Shown here: in pieces, positions 12,146-26,929 of the stretch | Numbering within the stretch: the first letter of the stretch is position 1 | How the letters are laid out: each line of letters starts with the position of its first letter | Source: Anseranas semipalmata | Taxonomy: Eukaryota; Chordata; Aves; Anseriformes; Anseranatidae | DNA: 64,000 bases | Reading direction: 5' to 3' | NCBI GenBank assembly: GCA_013399115.1 | Contig: VXAA01001429.1 | Span: 124,001-188,000, forward strand | Notes under the pieces: generated by a model | Databases searched by the model: none | What the model was told of the DNA's origin: nothing | What the model saw: only the letters and a program-made list of their open reading frames with translations | Made by a program: the position numbers and the translations under genes

Positions 12146-14471
12146 TTAAAGCACATTTTTCTACTCTCAGGAATAAGTCCTGTTGCATATAATATGTGTT
12201 GTTACAATCATGCTAGACAGAAAAGAAAGGATTAAGATGTTTTCTGACAAAGATGATTTTACAGTGCCTGTAATGAAGGTGATTCCAACCCAGGGCACAG
12301 AAATAAGTCATGAAAGCAAACTTCGGCCTGATGGCAGGATTTAACATGGGGAGCTCCCTGCAGCACAGTGCTGGGAAACTTGATGAGGTTTACTTGTCCT
12401 TCCAGCAGCACTCAGTCTCTGAACTCCCTGGTGAGGAACACCTGAGACCTACATCATGCACAAGCGGTGTATTTTTATAGATTCCATTTTGCAGAAGTAG
12501 TACAAAAATGGTTATTAGAAATGTTATGACAGCTCAGTCCCTATATCAAATGAGACAGAAGAAAGCACCAAGCTAGTATTCCTGAGATCTTTTCTTTCCA
12601 TGCTACGTATTTGGGTAAAAAAAATGTACAAGAGGAAACCTTTAAGCCCACAGAGTGGTGAATGATTTTCTTTGGTCTTTCTTCTTCCCGTAATGGAAGG
12701 CGGAACTGCTTGGTTTACTTCTCTGTCATTTCTGACTGCATGGTGCTCTGTGCGGCAAGAATAGCCAGAATTTCTGTCCTGTGTGGGGCCCTTCATGATC
12801 ATGTTTGGCATCAATTTGTGGAAGAAAAGATGGGATATGCCAGCAATCAGTGGTCTAACAGCAGAGCCAGTATTTAGGCAGTATATGTGGAAAGTTGGTC
12901 TATGTTTTAATAATTGCTGCATTCCCTAAAATATATCTCTTCTGATAAAAATGAAGCTGGTCACCACTTGGTCAGCTTTACCTGTAGGAGGAATTAAAAC
13001 TAAAAAAAGTTGTAACTCCAGGAAAATAACCTTTAAATATCACTCTTTTCTAATTTAATGTCTGTTAAATGTTGCTAGGAAAGGAGGAGAAAATTGATTT
13101 TCTCAGAATTTTTAGTGGAATATTCTTTTTCAGCTGAGACTAACTGTAAAAGGCTACTCAAGGTTAATATACACGAAGCTGTGAGGACACATAATAATCC
13201 ATCAATTAATCTCGGTATCCAACAGCTGTCATGTGAAAAACAGTTCATTGAGCTAAACAAAACAACAGATTCATTGGTTCTTTAAACATTAATGCAAAGA
13301 CTTAGCTTAATGACATCCTATCAGTCTCATGGGCACCCTATCAAATGTGGTTTGCCTGCAGGGTCTACTTCATCAATTTTTTCAGAGATTAAGATGAAAA
13401 GAAGATAGTTGTTATTCAAACAGAATTGTTCCCTGTCTGAACTACTCCTTAGCCCTCACAGCTTCGCAGCAAATTATTTGCATGAATTCAGTATATTAAC
13501 TGAAATTAATAGAATCACATTCAGTAATGCTCATTTGCTTTTATGGCCTGGGGTCATTTGTCTGTGGATGTAGTCAGCTTTGTCAAATCTCTGAAGTAGT
13601 CTGGCATCTACCCAGAGAAAAACAGAGGTAATCTGTAAGTGTCGCCCATCTACTTTCCTCCATCACAAAATGTATAGGGAGAATCAAATTCACGAGGGCA
13701 GCTCTGGACTTGCTGTGCAGAGTAGGGATGTTCCATTGGATGCAGGTTTGCTATACTGAAGCACCTAATCTTGCTCCAAAATATCCGTAGACCACAAAGA
13801 AAAATGACTGCACACACTGGCCCACAAAGGCAGAAGTGGTGGATGATTGAATCTGATTGAGATACTACTAATTTCTCCCTGCATCATTTCAGATTTTTCC
13901 ACAAAAACAGAAAGGACAACCCATGACAGTGGACAACAATAAGCCAGTAATCACAGTGCTGCTCCTGATCCCTCTGTGGACGGGAAGGGTCTTGTACAAA
14001 CACATTATTCTTTGTTCTTTTAGTAAAAAATAAGTTTTTTTTGCCTGTTTTGATTTTCCTTACAGTTTAACTTGCGTGTGATAATCTATTCTAATTCCTC
14101 AGTAGTTTGTTGGATTTTACTGAGAGTTGTATGCAGTTGAAATCCTCATACCTTATTGTGAGTGGTACAAGAATTTTTCAACATGGACATTTTGTAAATA
14201 TTCCTTGCATGTTTAAAGGAAAGATCTAATAGTGAATCAGTTGGTGGAAAAGACGTGAAGAGTTTTTTGTAGATGACCAGAGAGATGTAATTTAATTTTT
14301 ACAGATGAAGCTTTACTTTGTTACAATTCTCTCCTCACAGGAACCTTATCAAATGCTAGAAGTAAAAGCAAGTTGAAAGTTTAAGATTTTGCATTACGTG
14401 ACAGAGGCAATGATTGTCTATATGAATGTTTCATTTATGCACAGAAAGCCAACAGCAAGCAACTTCATATG

Positions 14472-14491
14472 AAAAAAAAAAAAAAAAAAAA
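14472..14491. repeat. Poly(A) tract, 20 A
   Basis: Uninterrupted run. Immediately followed by ACAGAGGTAAGC, which resembles a splice donor, but no exon-like frame precedes it. Confidence 0.85.
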
Positions 14492-16546
14492 CAGAGGTAA
14501 GCAAACTGAGACCCCTTGGTTTGTTCCAGGATGGTGCTTTCCTTAGCTGTTGAGCTCTTGCCTATTAACGGTGCACTACATTTCTTAATGATGGCCATGG
14601 TGCCTTATAAGAAATTTCTGACTGGAATTTGAACCAGTTAGGTGTAATTGGTATTGTTTAGTTCATGGTTCATCTTGTACTTATAATTCAGCAGCAACAG
14701 GATGAACAAAATATTTTTAAATACTTGACTGTTTGCTCCTTAAAGAAGATGAGTGCTTATGGATGTTAGGATTCTTTAATGCATTCTTGATGTGACTCTA
14801 TTTTCAAGAAATGGCTAGTATGCCAATGTTGTTTTCTTGTTCTAGTAAGTAATGGAGCTTGGCTGGAAGAAAGGAAATGCAGCTCTAGTGAATAAAATTT
14901 GTTTACAGTGAAATTAGGTCTAATCTGCATAGCTTAATGACAGTTAAACAAAAGCGTTGGTTTTCTTAGTGCTGATTTCAGTCTTAAAACTGCTTGGTCT
15001 TGGGGATAGGAAGGAGAGAACTTTCTGCCATTTTAGTGTTGGGAAATATACTGTTTCCAAGCTCAATCCCCCTGTCATCTCTGCTTCACAGCCATTTTAC
15101 ATATGGTACAATACAGATGACACCTTACCTTCATGTGTTTTTCTTTCAGTAGTTTGACAACTCCTTGAATGAAAAATATGTTTCTTCAGATAAACACACT
15201 TATCTTCAGACAAACATAGGATCCATGTCTTTAAAGTTTTTGTAAACACATCCTTGTTTATGGTGGAACAATTATGAGCACAGGCACCAGGTATTCTAGA
15301 CTGAGGAAAACACAGCCCAGGTTGTAGCCAACAGCCACAAATTAATCAGGAAATATTTGGAAATCTTTATTTCTAATCCAGTTAGAAGAGCTGACTGAGG
15401 TCTCAGGTGCATTTTGTGTCCTTACAGAACCTTGCTTCACTAATCTCCCAGCACCTATGCTCCTGCCCTCTGTGGTCAGAATGATTTCTGTTTCTAGGAT
15501 TTCTGCCAAGAAAACAGACTATTGGAAATCTTGATGACATCAGTATGTGGAATGTCTCCAGATCAGCTTTCATGATTTGATTATTGCAAACTATAATTTA
15601 CTTATGAGAATAATACCAATTTTTAATAGCTAATGAAACAAACAGCCGAACTTTGGGTGATTTTCCATTCGTTTTTAGCCAGCTCTTCTCAGAGCTGTGG
15701 TAGAGTTGCTTGGAGCTTTAACCTTTCAATTCAGTTTCTTCAATTATTCATAATACAATAACCCTGCAAGGGCTTGAACAATGGGATTCCCCCTGCTTGT
15801 GGAAAACAAATCTTCCAGCTATATTTAATATTTAAAGCACTCACAAGCTGTTACTCCGTGGAGCTGGCAGCGGGAAATCACCATTCGGACACCTACGCTG
15901 ATCAATAAAATATCAGAAACAGCATATAAGCACTGGTCAGTATAAGTTGTTCTTTATGAAGCTATAAACTGACTCAGCCTTCTGAAGGTAGTTGTTGCCA
16001 GCAGATCTGAGTCACAATATCCATGCATTAGACAAAACGGGGTGGCTACTTTATTTAGCTGCTTTAAAGATCTTTCTTTTTCACAAGGCTTTAAGTAAAA
16101 ATGATCTCAATATTTTAACACTGAAATGTCATGGATGATTTGTTTTATATAAAATGGCTATGCATAATTGTAAGAGAAGAGTGCAGACTATATACCACAA
16201 AATATTTATGGATAAGACAGCAGATTGCAATTCCTGATGCTAGAAACACTGCTTCTGATGGACTCCAAAGCTACAATGCTCTGTTTGTTTGTGCACAGCT
16301 TCTATCCTCATTTTCATCTTCTGTCCTACGTGGGAAAAGTATGCTTTTACATGTATTATGGTCTTTGTTGGTATAACATCTCTCTCAAGGCTCTTAAAAC
16401 TGTTCTCACTAATCTTGCCTTCTTTTGAGAAGAACGCTCTAAGTAATGTTTACAGAATTAGTAATTGTGATTACAGCATTAAAAGAAAAAGGAATTTCCT
16501 AACCCTGTACATCTGCCTAATGTTTTATCCACTCCCACCCCCCCCC

Positions 16547-19500
16547 NTATCAAGGTAGAAAAAGCAAAGCAAGCAACAGGATAACTACTAAGGAGAAGGG
16601 CAAGAAGAGACTGAAAGAAACAGCCATTCATCAGGAGGAGTAAGCATTGCCAGAGTTAGAGCTTTGGGAAAAAAAATTATTCTCGTGTCCTGGCCCTCAA
16701 GGAATAGCCCAGAAGCAGCTTCTGCTGGCTTAGGAGAAAAGTCATCCCTTTGTTACCTGGTCTTTCACAGGGATCCCATGTGCTATATTAACTGTTTTGT
16801 ATTGCCGTGGTCTTGGAGACAGATGGCCACCATAGCACGTGTAATGAGACAGAGACGATTCAGACTCTACTAAGCTCTGTAAGCACTAATTGTTAACGTT
16901 AACAACTTATTTGTTACCCATAGTGGAAATGGGATAGGAAGGCGTGATGAGGGAGGTTTTTACTGTCCTGTAAGACCAAAAAGAACCAAATCAAGGTGTA
17001 TGGGTCCATAATAGCCTACAAAAATATGAAAATAAGAATGGATTGAGCTCTGTTGTCAAGCTAAGGAAAAACAGTGTTACAGATCTTTCTTTCCTTTGTT
17101 TATTGTAAAATGACTTTGAGAAGCTTTTAGTCAGTCAGTCTCCAGGTTATGATACTGCACCTTCAGATAATGATAGAATAAACACACAAAAGCATAGGTT
17201 TTGCAGGCTGGCACCCTAAAAGCCTCCTAGATTAACTGAAGTTCCATCAAATCCCTATACCTGGCTCTGAATATTATCTTCTATGCAGTGCTAGTAGTCG
17301 GCTTGGTTTTGCTGTAAATGGTCGAAGAAAAGAATCACTTTGGTGCTATAGATAGCTTATTGAAGCACGTCTGGTGGAGATTACAGTTAATTGTCAGCAG
17401 CAGACCCACATGAATATGCAATCCTATCGTTGCCACCACCGTGGAGGGTCAAGCATGGGAAGGGCCATGCAAGGGACAGGGATGACATGGTACATATCCT
17501 GACATTTTTTAGTTTAACAAGTGACTGGTAATACTTAGTGACTGTGAAAGCAAGTTCTGTCTTTACATCCTGCAAGGGGAGGGATTGCACTGCAAAAAAA
17601 GTAGAGTTTTACTCAAGTAAAGGTGAATGCCTGAAGTCAGCAGCAGGGAAGACCAGCTTAAATCTCTCTTTGCTGGGCTATAAAACCTAGTAATTCTCCT
17701 TCTATTTGGTGTTACAGAAATAGCTTTTATAGACAGGTGTGGGTTCTTTTTCAGGCTTAAAAGAAGTAAAATTCAGGAGGCCACAGGAAAGCTATTTGAG
17801 TGTCTCATCTAGCAAGTGTATTATTAAAGTCTGTGATATTGGCAAAGTGCTGCTAACTCTCCTCATTTCCAAATCAGCAGGGCAGGCTGAAAAAGCTGTT
17901 CCATAAAATAAAATCAATATAAGAAAAAAAATCTTCCTGAAATCTAGCAGTACTTTTTGACATGGTTTCCAAGTAGTCAAGCAGCACTTTCTCATATACA
18001 GCAAATGATGCAGGTGCTATAGACCTTTATCTCTTAAGATCCCCACATAACAAATTAACCCAAAACTCATTTGCATGGCAAACACCTCATACCCATGTCA
18101 TCTTCCAGGAAAGAATCTAAGAGTAAAGGCTTTGGAAAACATAATGTTTACCTACCAGTAGGTAAGAACAGAGACAGCAATATCTAAAGATGCTCTTTCC
18201 ATGTCATTTAATTCAAGTGATACTAGTCATTTGTACTCATCATTTAGTATTAGCAACCTTAGACCCACCCTAACAGCACACTACAGGAGTTCTTTCATTG
18301 CGAGCCATTTGCTACCTGGTGAAATTCAGACATTAGAGTCAAGAAAGAACATGAGATATCTTATCCCCAACAATTCCAAAAACATCAAGACCAACTGGGG
18401 AAGCTTTATCTTTCAGCAGAAGCTGCCATAATCAATAGCCAGTGTCAAAGATGACTTTGGCATTCTCACAAATATCAACTTCAGCTGTCATTAACTTTTG
18501 CTGATATTGTTAAATGCAGTTCTGCAAACAGATGAAAGGGACTGATGACAGCTGCATCAAAGATCATATAATGTTCAGGAAATTCTGAACTAGTCAATTA
18601 ACAAGAGGAAAGCAAGTCATATAATGCTAGATCAAAAGTAACAAATTGAGACCTCTAGGTATAATTAGCTAAGTTGTGGTGGGATTTCTTTAACAAATGC
18701 CATGGCATCTTCTTATGTCATCAGAGAGTTGCCTCTTGTTGACTCCTTTTAATATGCTTTCTCTTCTCTAGACTTGCTAATTAACAGCAAGACCACAAAG
18801 GAATTGGACGACAAGGACCATTTTGCACTCACTAGCAGAAGAGTAACTAAAATTGTCATGTATGCATTCTGCAATGTAGATATATTTCTTTTTTAAATAC
18901 TAGTTTAACTTCTGGACAAGGGCTTGCTCTTTCTCTTTTGGATGTGAAATTGTATCAGCAAAACAGGTTTTATGCAAAGTTTTCCATGCTCATTGTCCAG
19001 GACTTACCGACTAGGAGTCTATACAGATTTCAAGGAGATCATGGACATTGTATAATTCCTGCCCTTTCATGGTCTTCCTTTCAGAAAATATTTCTTTAAT
19101 CCTCGTGGTGGTAGATGAAACCTTGGAGACATAGTTTAAGCATAAACATATGTGGCTTTGCCACCTGACACCCCACTTAAGGTGGGGAGCAGTACCCACA
19201 GCTGAAGTGTCCTTGTGTGGACCTCAGAGAGGTATTTTTTAGGTGAGTGCAAAAGCTTGCTTTTTACAGTAAAAGTCAGTGAATAGAGTGAATGGATGTG
19301 ACGTGCCAAATTTCTTGGCTGTGAATGGCCCTTAATACCACAACACCAACTATCTATGCTGCCAGATAGAAAAGAGAGGGACTTTGCTTTGGATTTTTCC
19401 TAGTTGGAGACCAAATGCCAGAAGTCTTGCCTTACTGAGACAGAGGCAAATCGTGGGTCAGTTGTTAAAAAGCTTCTTGTCCTGTGTGAACGGTTCATGG

Positions 19501-22500
19501 CGTGAAAGATTCAGAGTCTACTTACTCCCAATATCTGTGGACAAAATGTGATATAATTTGGAATGATAAAATAGGACCTACCTGAGGTCTGAGTATTCAT
19601 ATGGGTATTTGTAGAAAGGTGTTACTAAGCATACCAGTTGTCTACAGGCTGGACCAGAAGTATAGGAAGTTGTCTTGGATGCTTCCGTCATGCTAACAAT
19701 GCTTTTAAGGAGAGAACAGAGAGCATTTCCTACTATGAGGATTATATTGATGACATTGATTAAATAAATTACTTGGTTTTCAGGAGTCTCCCACTGAACT
19801 CAAAATGTCCCTGATCAAAGATGCCTACAATTGTCTTCTGAAATCACAAATATATGATCCCATAATAGTTATCTTTTATCAATCTGCATGAACAATTTTA
19901 AAAATAAAATGTAATTCCACCTCCACCTCAACTACCCCTTCTCAGCCTAGGCTCTATGGAGCTAAGAATTTAGGCTCTCTTACTCTATCATAGTACTATG
20001 GCCTGTTTTATATACCTCATTCTCTGAATATATTTTTCTGCAACAAATAAGAAATGCGGAAGCCTCAAGACTCTGAGTTAGAGCTGTTTTTTAAATCCAG
20101 AAAAAATAGAAAGACCCATTAATAAAACCCCTCCATTTTGTAGCAACAGTACCATGAGCAGTTTCCATGGAAACATTATTTGCAGGAGGAGGAAGTGTTC
20201 ATTTTACAATTAAATTATAAGAGGTAGTTAAATTGTTGATCAAACACACATTAGAGCATGGAGAATTCCCAGCCAAGTGCCTCACACTGTATAAAAATAG
20301 GAAAAGTACTGCAGTATCCGTGCAGAGCTGTCTGGAATAATATGTGGAGAGGGAATCTGCAGGTGAAATCAAAACAGTTTCCTCCAGTGAAAGACTCCAG
20401 TATTTGGTTCCCACATGGCAAGGGCTGAGCAATGGCTGGATTTGGCTCATGCTTGCAGTCTGACCTCAGACACACTCTTTGGCTCATTAGCCATGAGGAT
20501 AAATGTAGGATGTGATGACTGCAGCATCTTACAGTTATCTACGTATCAGGTAGATAATGCTAAGTATGTCCTGGTCCCGAGGGTCTGCCTATACTGTGGT
20601 TACTGCTATGTCATTTTTACTTAACACAGCTCATGCAGATCTGGCAGTGTTGCTTACAATTAGCTAGCTCCAGTATATGTTGTAGTCCAGTCATATGGAA
20701 CGTCACATAGGATAATTAGATGCCTTGAAAGTGAGGTAATTTGGGCAATTATCCTGGGCATGGCACAAGATATTGCTGCAGGTAAACTGCTACTGATACC
20801 ACAATTAGCTATTTTAAGTTGAAATCAGGCCTGTATGTCCTAAAACAGTATAGACATTCCCTAGTAAATTTTATGGGGAGAAAGTGTCAAACAGCAAGAG
20901 AAATTATAAGAAGCCAGGCTGAAGGGAAGAGGCTTAGCAACAGAAAGAAGCAGTAAGTGGAAGGACTTTGTGGATATACTGTTTAAAAGGAATATATATA
21001 AAGGCTCCTAGCGCAAGGTGGAAAAGGTCCAGATAGTGGAAGGGAGTCAGGGTGAGGTTGCTTAAGTTGGGCAAGAAGCAAGTGAAGAATGATCTCTCAA
21101 GTGCAGAGGGTCACAGGAGTCTGGTGAAGCAGTGAGAAGGACTAGTGAAGGTAGTGTCATCCCTCTGAACATATGAGAACTGAAGGCAAGATCCTGCTGG
21201 AACGGAAGGTGCAAGATCTGATGACAGATTCATGGAGATATTTCCAGAAGTGTGTGCATGTGCTTACGGCAGGTGACAAGGAAGCTTCTGATATTTACCT
21301 TTCAAGAAAGAGCCCGTATTCTGATTCGTCTTTGGACCAATGTGTCCTTGTGGCTCTGTCTTTTCCTGAACTAGTTATTTATCAGAAAACTTAACTCACT
21401 AAGACAATGCTAGGAAGTTGGCATATTTCTGTTTGTTTGTTTTAAAGAAGCATAGTAAATATGGAATTATTCTTATTAGATTTGTTATCCAAAATTCCAG
21501 ATACAGTAGGAAGTCTTTACTCATATGGAACACACAATAAAACAATAACAGATTGTGAGGGATGAGTTGCTGCTCTTCAGAAATCAAGACTCTGACTTTC
21601 TACCTTCCAAATCAGATGACTGAAAAAAAGAAGAAAAAAGAAGTGATGCAATTTTTCTTTTCCCTGTTTTCTGAGTCTTTATGGTCATGCTTTTGAGATG
21701 TTTTCTGAAGGTATAAGCGCTAGAATTTCTCTTTCTCTAAAATAAAATTTGAGGATTTTGAAAGAAAGCACTAACTATCAGACTCACAAATAATCAGGGA
21801 TGTTTAAGGCATAAGAGTTAAAGTCCACAATCAAAAGGGTTTAAGAAGCTATGTTCTGGCAGAGCCTTAGTCAGCCTAACTTAAAGTCATCCCCACTCTC
21901 CAGTGGTTCAAACACTTTATATATAATATATATTTATTTATATTTCTACAACTTGCTATGAAAAGGAAAATTGGAGTACTGTTTAATGTGCATTGCTACA
22001 TATCAGCGAGTCCATGAGCTGGGAAGTGCCAAGGAGAAATCCACTAATTTAAGGGGTTAAAATGAGACTGTGATTATGCTGAGTCCAGCTACTTGGAATA
22101 CCAGAAAGAAGCCATAATTGTATCTCCAAAGACTCTACATCAGATTTAATGTCTGTTCCCTTTTTTCCACTCTAAATTATACCACTGCAATTTTTAGTAT
22201 CAAATGCAACAGTTTGCCTCAGCAGTATGGCAAGGTATCTACTTTGTAAAATGATGTCCCAGCAGGCTGTGGGAGTGAGACAAGAATCCCGTGAAAAATG
22301 TGGATGGTCATTAGGATTGTATCTCAGAAAGCCATTTTTCTAACTAACTTGAACTAAGGAATCTAAGCCTCATAGTTTCCTACTGGTTAACTGTGAGTTA
22401 AGTGCAGAGGTTTTAAATCAATGTTTATTTGCAAGAAGAAAATGGAGATCAAATTCACTTATGAAACCACTTGTAACTTTTAGACAAAGTACCCCTATCA

Positions 22501-25500
22501 TTAAAACAACTCTAGCAAACAAACTCTTCTGAAGATATGAAAAAGCAAGCTGCAGACACAAGCATTTTAAATACATGAAACTATCAACACAGCAAGTTTT
22601 CACCATCACAGAAAGAAGCGTTCTATGCTCAGTGCAGAGCTGGCTGTAAGGATATGGCCAGATCCATACTTCGTGGCTGTGCAAAATGTTCCAGCAGGCT
22701 CATCAAGGAGCCACACTCTTTGGTGAGTAGGAAAGCCCATCCACGTTGCCCATCCTTTTCCTGTTTCACATGCTGCTTCAGAGAAACTAATTTTCTAGGT
22801 TAAGCCATGATTGCTCCAGGGCGGATCTTCAGAGAGATTGTTTTCTATGTGGATTTTCTTTTCTTGTCTTGATTTTTGGAATTGTAGATGGAGTGCAAAT
22901 TGAATGGATTTTGGCCTTTCTTTAGTTCTTTGCAGCTGCATAGATAACATACAGAAAGGAAATTATTTTGTAAATAATAGTATTTCAGAAAAAGAATATT
23001 TATCTTAACAGCAAGACATTATGTTCCCCCAAGAATATGTGTTATTACTGTTAGTAGCTGTTAGGGGACACTGAACAAACATTTACCATAGTCTGAAATG
23101 AATAAGGCAGGACTTATGGTAAACAAGTGCCCAATTTCTCTCATTAAGAGAAAGAAATACTTCAGTAATCCACAGAGTCCAGCTTAAGCAATATGTCATA
23201 TTGCTACTATACTGGAAATATAGTATTTCCATAGAAATATAGAAATATATATACACCATGGAAAGGACAGGGAAAGTATTGGAAATACAGGGCAAAAGTA
23301 AAAGAAGACTGTTATTACAGTTTTTAACATTTCCTCGGTCTTTCTGAAAATAAGACGGAGAAGAAAACAAAAGCAAAAACAAAATTCTAGGTATATAAGA
23401 GCAAAGCAGCATATATGGATGTACTGACTGCAGAAGGGGAGAAACATTATTTTCCCTTTGTAAAGGGTACCAGTGTAAAACTTCCCAGCTGAGGCTGGCA
23501 GTGAGGGGCTCCAGCCCTGTGGATTCGGGATATATGTAAATCAAGTAGAAGAACTTCAGGTAAACATAAAGGCTGAGCAGGAGGAGTTTTCTACTTGCCT
23601 TACAGGGTGCATTGATGGGTATGTGGGGAAACTAAGACTGAGCTTCCCCAGGTGCGTTTCCAAATACCAGAAGCTCTCTGATTTTTGTCACAGCTCACAC
23701 TTTTGATTGTCAAATTAGAAGCATCAGATCACTGTCAGATACTCATAAATCATTTGATTCAGTGCTGTGCAATGCATGACAGTGTTTCAGCTATGTTTCG
23801 CTGCAAGGGAAAGTCAGTGATTGAAACCAGAACTGATGACTATGCAGTCCACACATTTTTCAAGTGAAAAACAAAATGTAGATAATTCCAGTGAGAACCT
23901 GAAGCTGGAGCTGACCTATTCCTGCAAAGGATGGAATTACATTCTTTTTAATTTTTAGTGGCCCATGAACACCTCTGGCAGAGTTTGAATTCTCTATTGA
24001 ATCCTATAGCTCACTTCTAAAACCCTGTCGATAATCATTTTTCATTACATTCCATGTAAGTTAGGAGACTAAAAGGATGAAATGGGTAGAGTTTTTTGTT
24101 ATTATTTTGCTAGAACGAAAGCACAGATCTTCCCTAAAGTTTAAGTTGTAAGAAATACATTGATTGGGGAAAAGTTATAGATTTTTTTTTAATTTCTGTT
24201 ATCTGCAAGAATTGTCACCTTCCATGGTAGTAAATCTGAACAGTAGCAATTTTGTAAAATAATCAAGAAGTTTTATTCTTCAATCTATATTGATATGGAC
24301 TTTATTTAAACTAAGAGGAGTAAAAATGCTGAGGGGAACATATGCTACTTTAAATTTATGTAGTGCACTGAATAGAAACTTCTGCCTTTGATAGCCCACA
24401 TCTGTCACACAAGACATCAAAAACATTTTTCTTCTTGATCTTCTATAAGATTCCTCTGATATATTTAAAAACTTCTTCAATAAACCTCCATACTAGCTAT
24501 TGCTGGGCAGGAATAAATTGGACAAGTTTCTCCAGTCATGGCAAATACTGAAGCCAGGGGGCAAAAATAGATTTCATATTACACATTAATAAAATACCTT
24601 CTTGTGAAATGTTTTTAACACAATTGTGTTGTACTCAGTGACGAGCACGAGGTAATCCATCTAATCTCTGTTTCAGGGTTATCTGATTTACAAAAATCAT
24701 TCAAACAAAACAGCAAGTGATTTATTTTAGCATCAACAGCTGCCTTTCATGTTCTAATAGTGGCTGAATGCAGTTTCTGTACCTAATTCCTTGGAGTTTA
24801 CCATCAGGAACAGTATTTAAGTAACAGAATAGGCAGAGTACGCAACAGAAAGGCTGGGGAGGGGGTGTGTGTGTGTAAAGATATCTCTTGTCATATTGCC
24901 TGGACAATTTCATCTAGAAATTACATATTTCCTTAAACTCTTTTACCTGGGATTTCTTCACTGCAGACTGAATTTCACACACAGTGAAGGGTTTTTCAGA
25001 TTGGCTGAGTTTAATTATTAGCTTATTCTTAATCAAAACTGTGGTTCTGGCTACTTGGGACTTTGGAGATTTGTCTTTGCGAGGACCTGATTCTTAACCC
25101 CATAACAATTATAATTAATTTCTAGTGTTTTTTCATTGGTGGAGGGGAGAAAACATCTCTCTTTAAAAACCTTTCTACGTATAAGCAGATATATGTATAA
25201 TTGAGTCTACCTGAAAGGGCTTCTTAGGAGAAAGGTTTGGTTCTCAAGAGCACTGATTGATGTCAAGTGCTTCTCACAAAGTCTCTGTGGAAAGGGGCTG
25301 CTCCCCTTCATAGTCATCCCATGGAAAAGTGCTGTTCTCCTAATGGAGGAAACCAAGCTCAGTTAAACAAAAAGGGACACTGGAGGCTGCAAGAAAACTT
25401 CAAAGAAATTGGTGGCCTCCTACAAGTGGTAATTGTCCGTGATGGGTGTCTTTAAAAGTCCTCTTTTCACAGAAGCAGAAAAAGTTATTTGTCTGGTGCC

Positions 25501-26067
25501 AGTTTACTACTGAGTGGGAAGAGCAAACCTTACAGTGAACACTTTTCGGATGCCAAAAAAATTACAAAGTCAATTCATAATAATTCATAGTCATTCTAAC
25601 ATCTATCTAGAAAAAAAAAAAAAAGTTATTTTTTTCTTCTGTTTACATTAGTACAGTCTCTGTAAATATATACCAGATGTCATTGTGCAATTGCTAAAAA
25701 CCTCCACCTCCATAGAGGTAGACTGTAGAGGCTGTTTAACTTCTCCTAGTTTGGGGGAACATATATAATGTTCCTGTAATTTAACTTAAACCTTTTTGGA
25801 AGTCCAGTAGTGAATAATTGGATTTGATCTTGCTAAGCTGCAAGACAGAGAGTTATCATGTAGAGCGAGATTATCAAATATTAATCATGCTCAGAGAGGG
25901 GATGAGCATGTGCCTGTGCAGGAGATTACCCTCTGACCTAGCAGGTCCCTCTGCCAGGGAAAGGGAAAGGAGGAATGTTAGTGTGAGAATATTCCTCTTT
26001 CCATGGCTGTTCAATTATTGTTTCTCAAAAGAGTGCTGGCTGCTCAGCTAAACTGAGACAAGTTGGC
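16547..26067. other. Unique non-coding stretch
   Basis: Nearly 10 kb with no recognised gene or interspersed repeat. Only short, chance-like frames occur; the longest is 153 codons on the minus strand (23544-23083) and looks hydrophobic and compositionally biased, driven by AT-rich sequence. 20860-21240 is purine-rich on the plus strand. A small inverted repeat (GGAAATA-tag-TATTTCC) occurs near 23213-23229. A short GT run lies near 24864-24876. Confidence 0.5.
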
Positions 26068-26099
26068 AAAAAAAAGAAAGAAAGAAAGAAAGAAAGAAA
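26068..26099. repeat. (AAAG)n microsatellite
   Basis: About six clean GAAA units after an A run. Confidence 0.92.
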
Positions 26100-26913
26100 C
26101 TTAAGAAAGAACGAGTTGGGATCTTTCTGTTGAGGTTGTATTAGAAATTGTAGTGTGCATCCACAGAAAAGACCAGTTCTTCTGCCATGTGTATGAGTTT
26201 GTGGTCCTCTGACAAGTGTCCAAGCCTGTAGGGCAACCTTGGAATAAAAGCATTTCCTCTGTCTGGCTCTTACTGCAAAGGAGTTAAACGTTTCTCCTGG
26301 ACAATAGACTAAATGGTACAATACAAACAATCTTTCCATCAGGAAACACTAGATGATAACCAAGCCCAAATTATGACAGGGAAAAGAGGGGAGAAAAGTG
26401 AAAAGAAAGGTAGGATAGAAATCACAAAGGGAAGAATAGTTTGAAGAAGAGGGCTGAAATCCAGAAGGCCCCAGGAAGCACCTCAAAGGACAGCTAGGCT
26501 TTTGCAGTTTTGCTAAGTCTTGAGCAGTAACATTTAGGTGGAAAAACAGGAAGAAATTCGGAGGAGGAGAAGATAAGCATGGGGAATGAAAAGAAAGGGG
26601 CTAGATGGCAACTTAAAAGAAACCTGTAGAGAATAAACTAGCAAGGAAAACAGTCTGGAAATAAGAAAGAAGATGGAGCATATGGGAGCTGGGTGGGCAG
26701 AGCTGGAAAGGGATGGGTAGCAGATGGGTAGCTTTGCTACGATAACATGTGCGCCTTTACACCAGTTTGCCTCCTCTTACATGAATTGAAGGTCTTCATC
26801 AGACTTCTCTCAGGTTTGAAAATCTTGGGTTTTGTGGAAGCTGGCAGATGTCTCCCAAAGATGTTATTGATATACTAGCTTTTTGAAGTTCTATTTCCCT
26901 GGAGTTTCGCCAG

Positions 26914-26929
26914 AAAAAAAAAAAAAAAA
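26914..26929. repeat. Poly(A) tract, 16 A
   Basis: Uninterrupted A run with no adjoining coding remnant. Confidence 0.85.

Larger units (their letters stand above)
11857..16546. other. Unique non-coding stretch
   Basis: No exon, RNA gene or transposon recognised. Contents include a (TA)n run at 12131-12145 preceded by ten A, a 20-A run at 14472-14491 and a C run ending in a single N at 16547. A 132-codon minus frame (12922-12524) and its plus-strand shadow have no family resemblance. 13480-13560 carries an ATTTGCAT octamer-like site, and 15700-15920 is repeat-free mixed-composition sequence; both are possible enhancer-type sequence but this is not shown by the bases alone. Confidence 0.5.

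Noticed and set aside
12524..12922. Minus-strand frame of 132 codons.
   Set aside because: No recognised motif, a plus-strand shadow of similar quality, and a length expected by chance in this much sequence.
23083..23544. Minus-strand frame of 153 codons.
   Set aside because: Hydrophobic and AT-driven composition, no recognised domain, no splice or promoter context.
26130..26340. Possible second LTR fragment, suggested by GGAATAAAAGC near 26249.
   Set aside because: No second LTR block, no TG..CA edges and no GC step were found. A single AATAAA is not enough.
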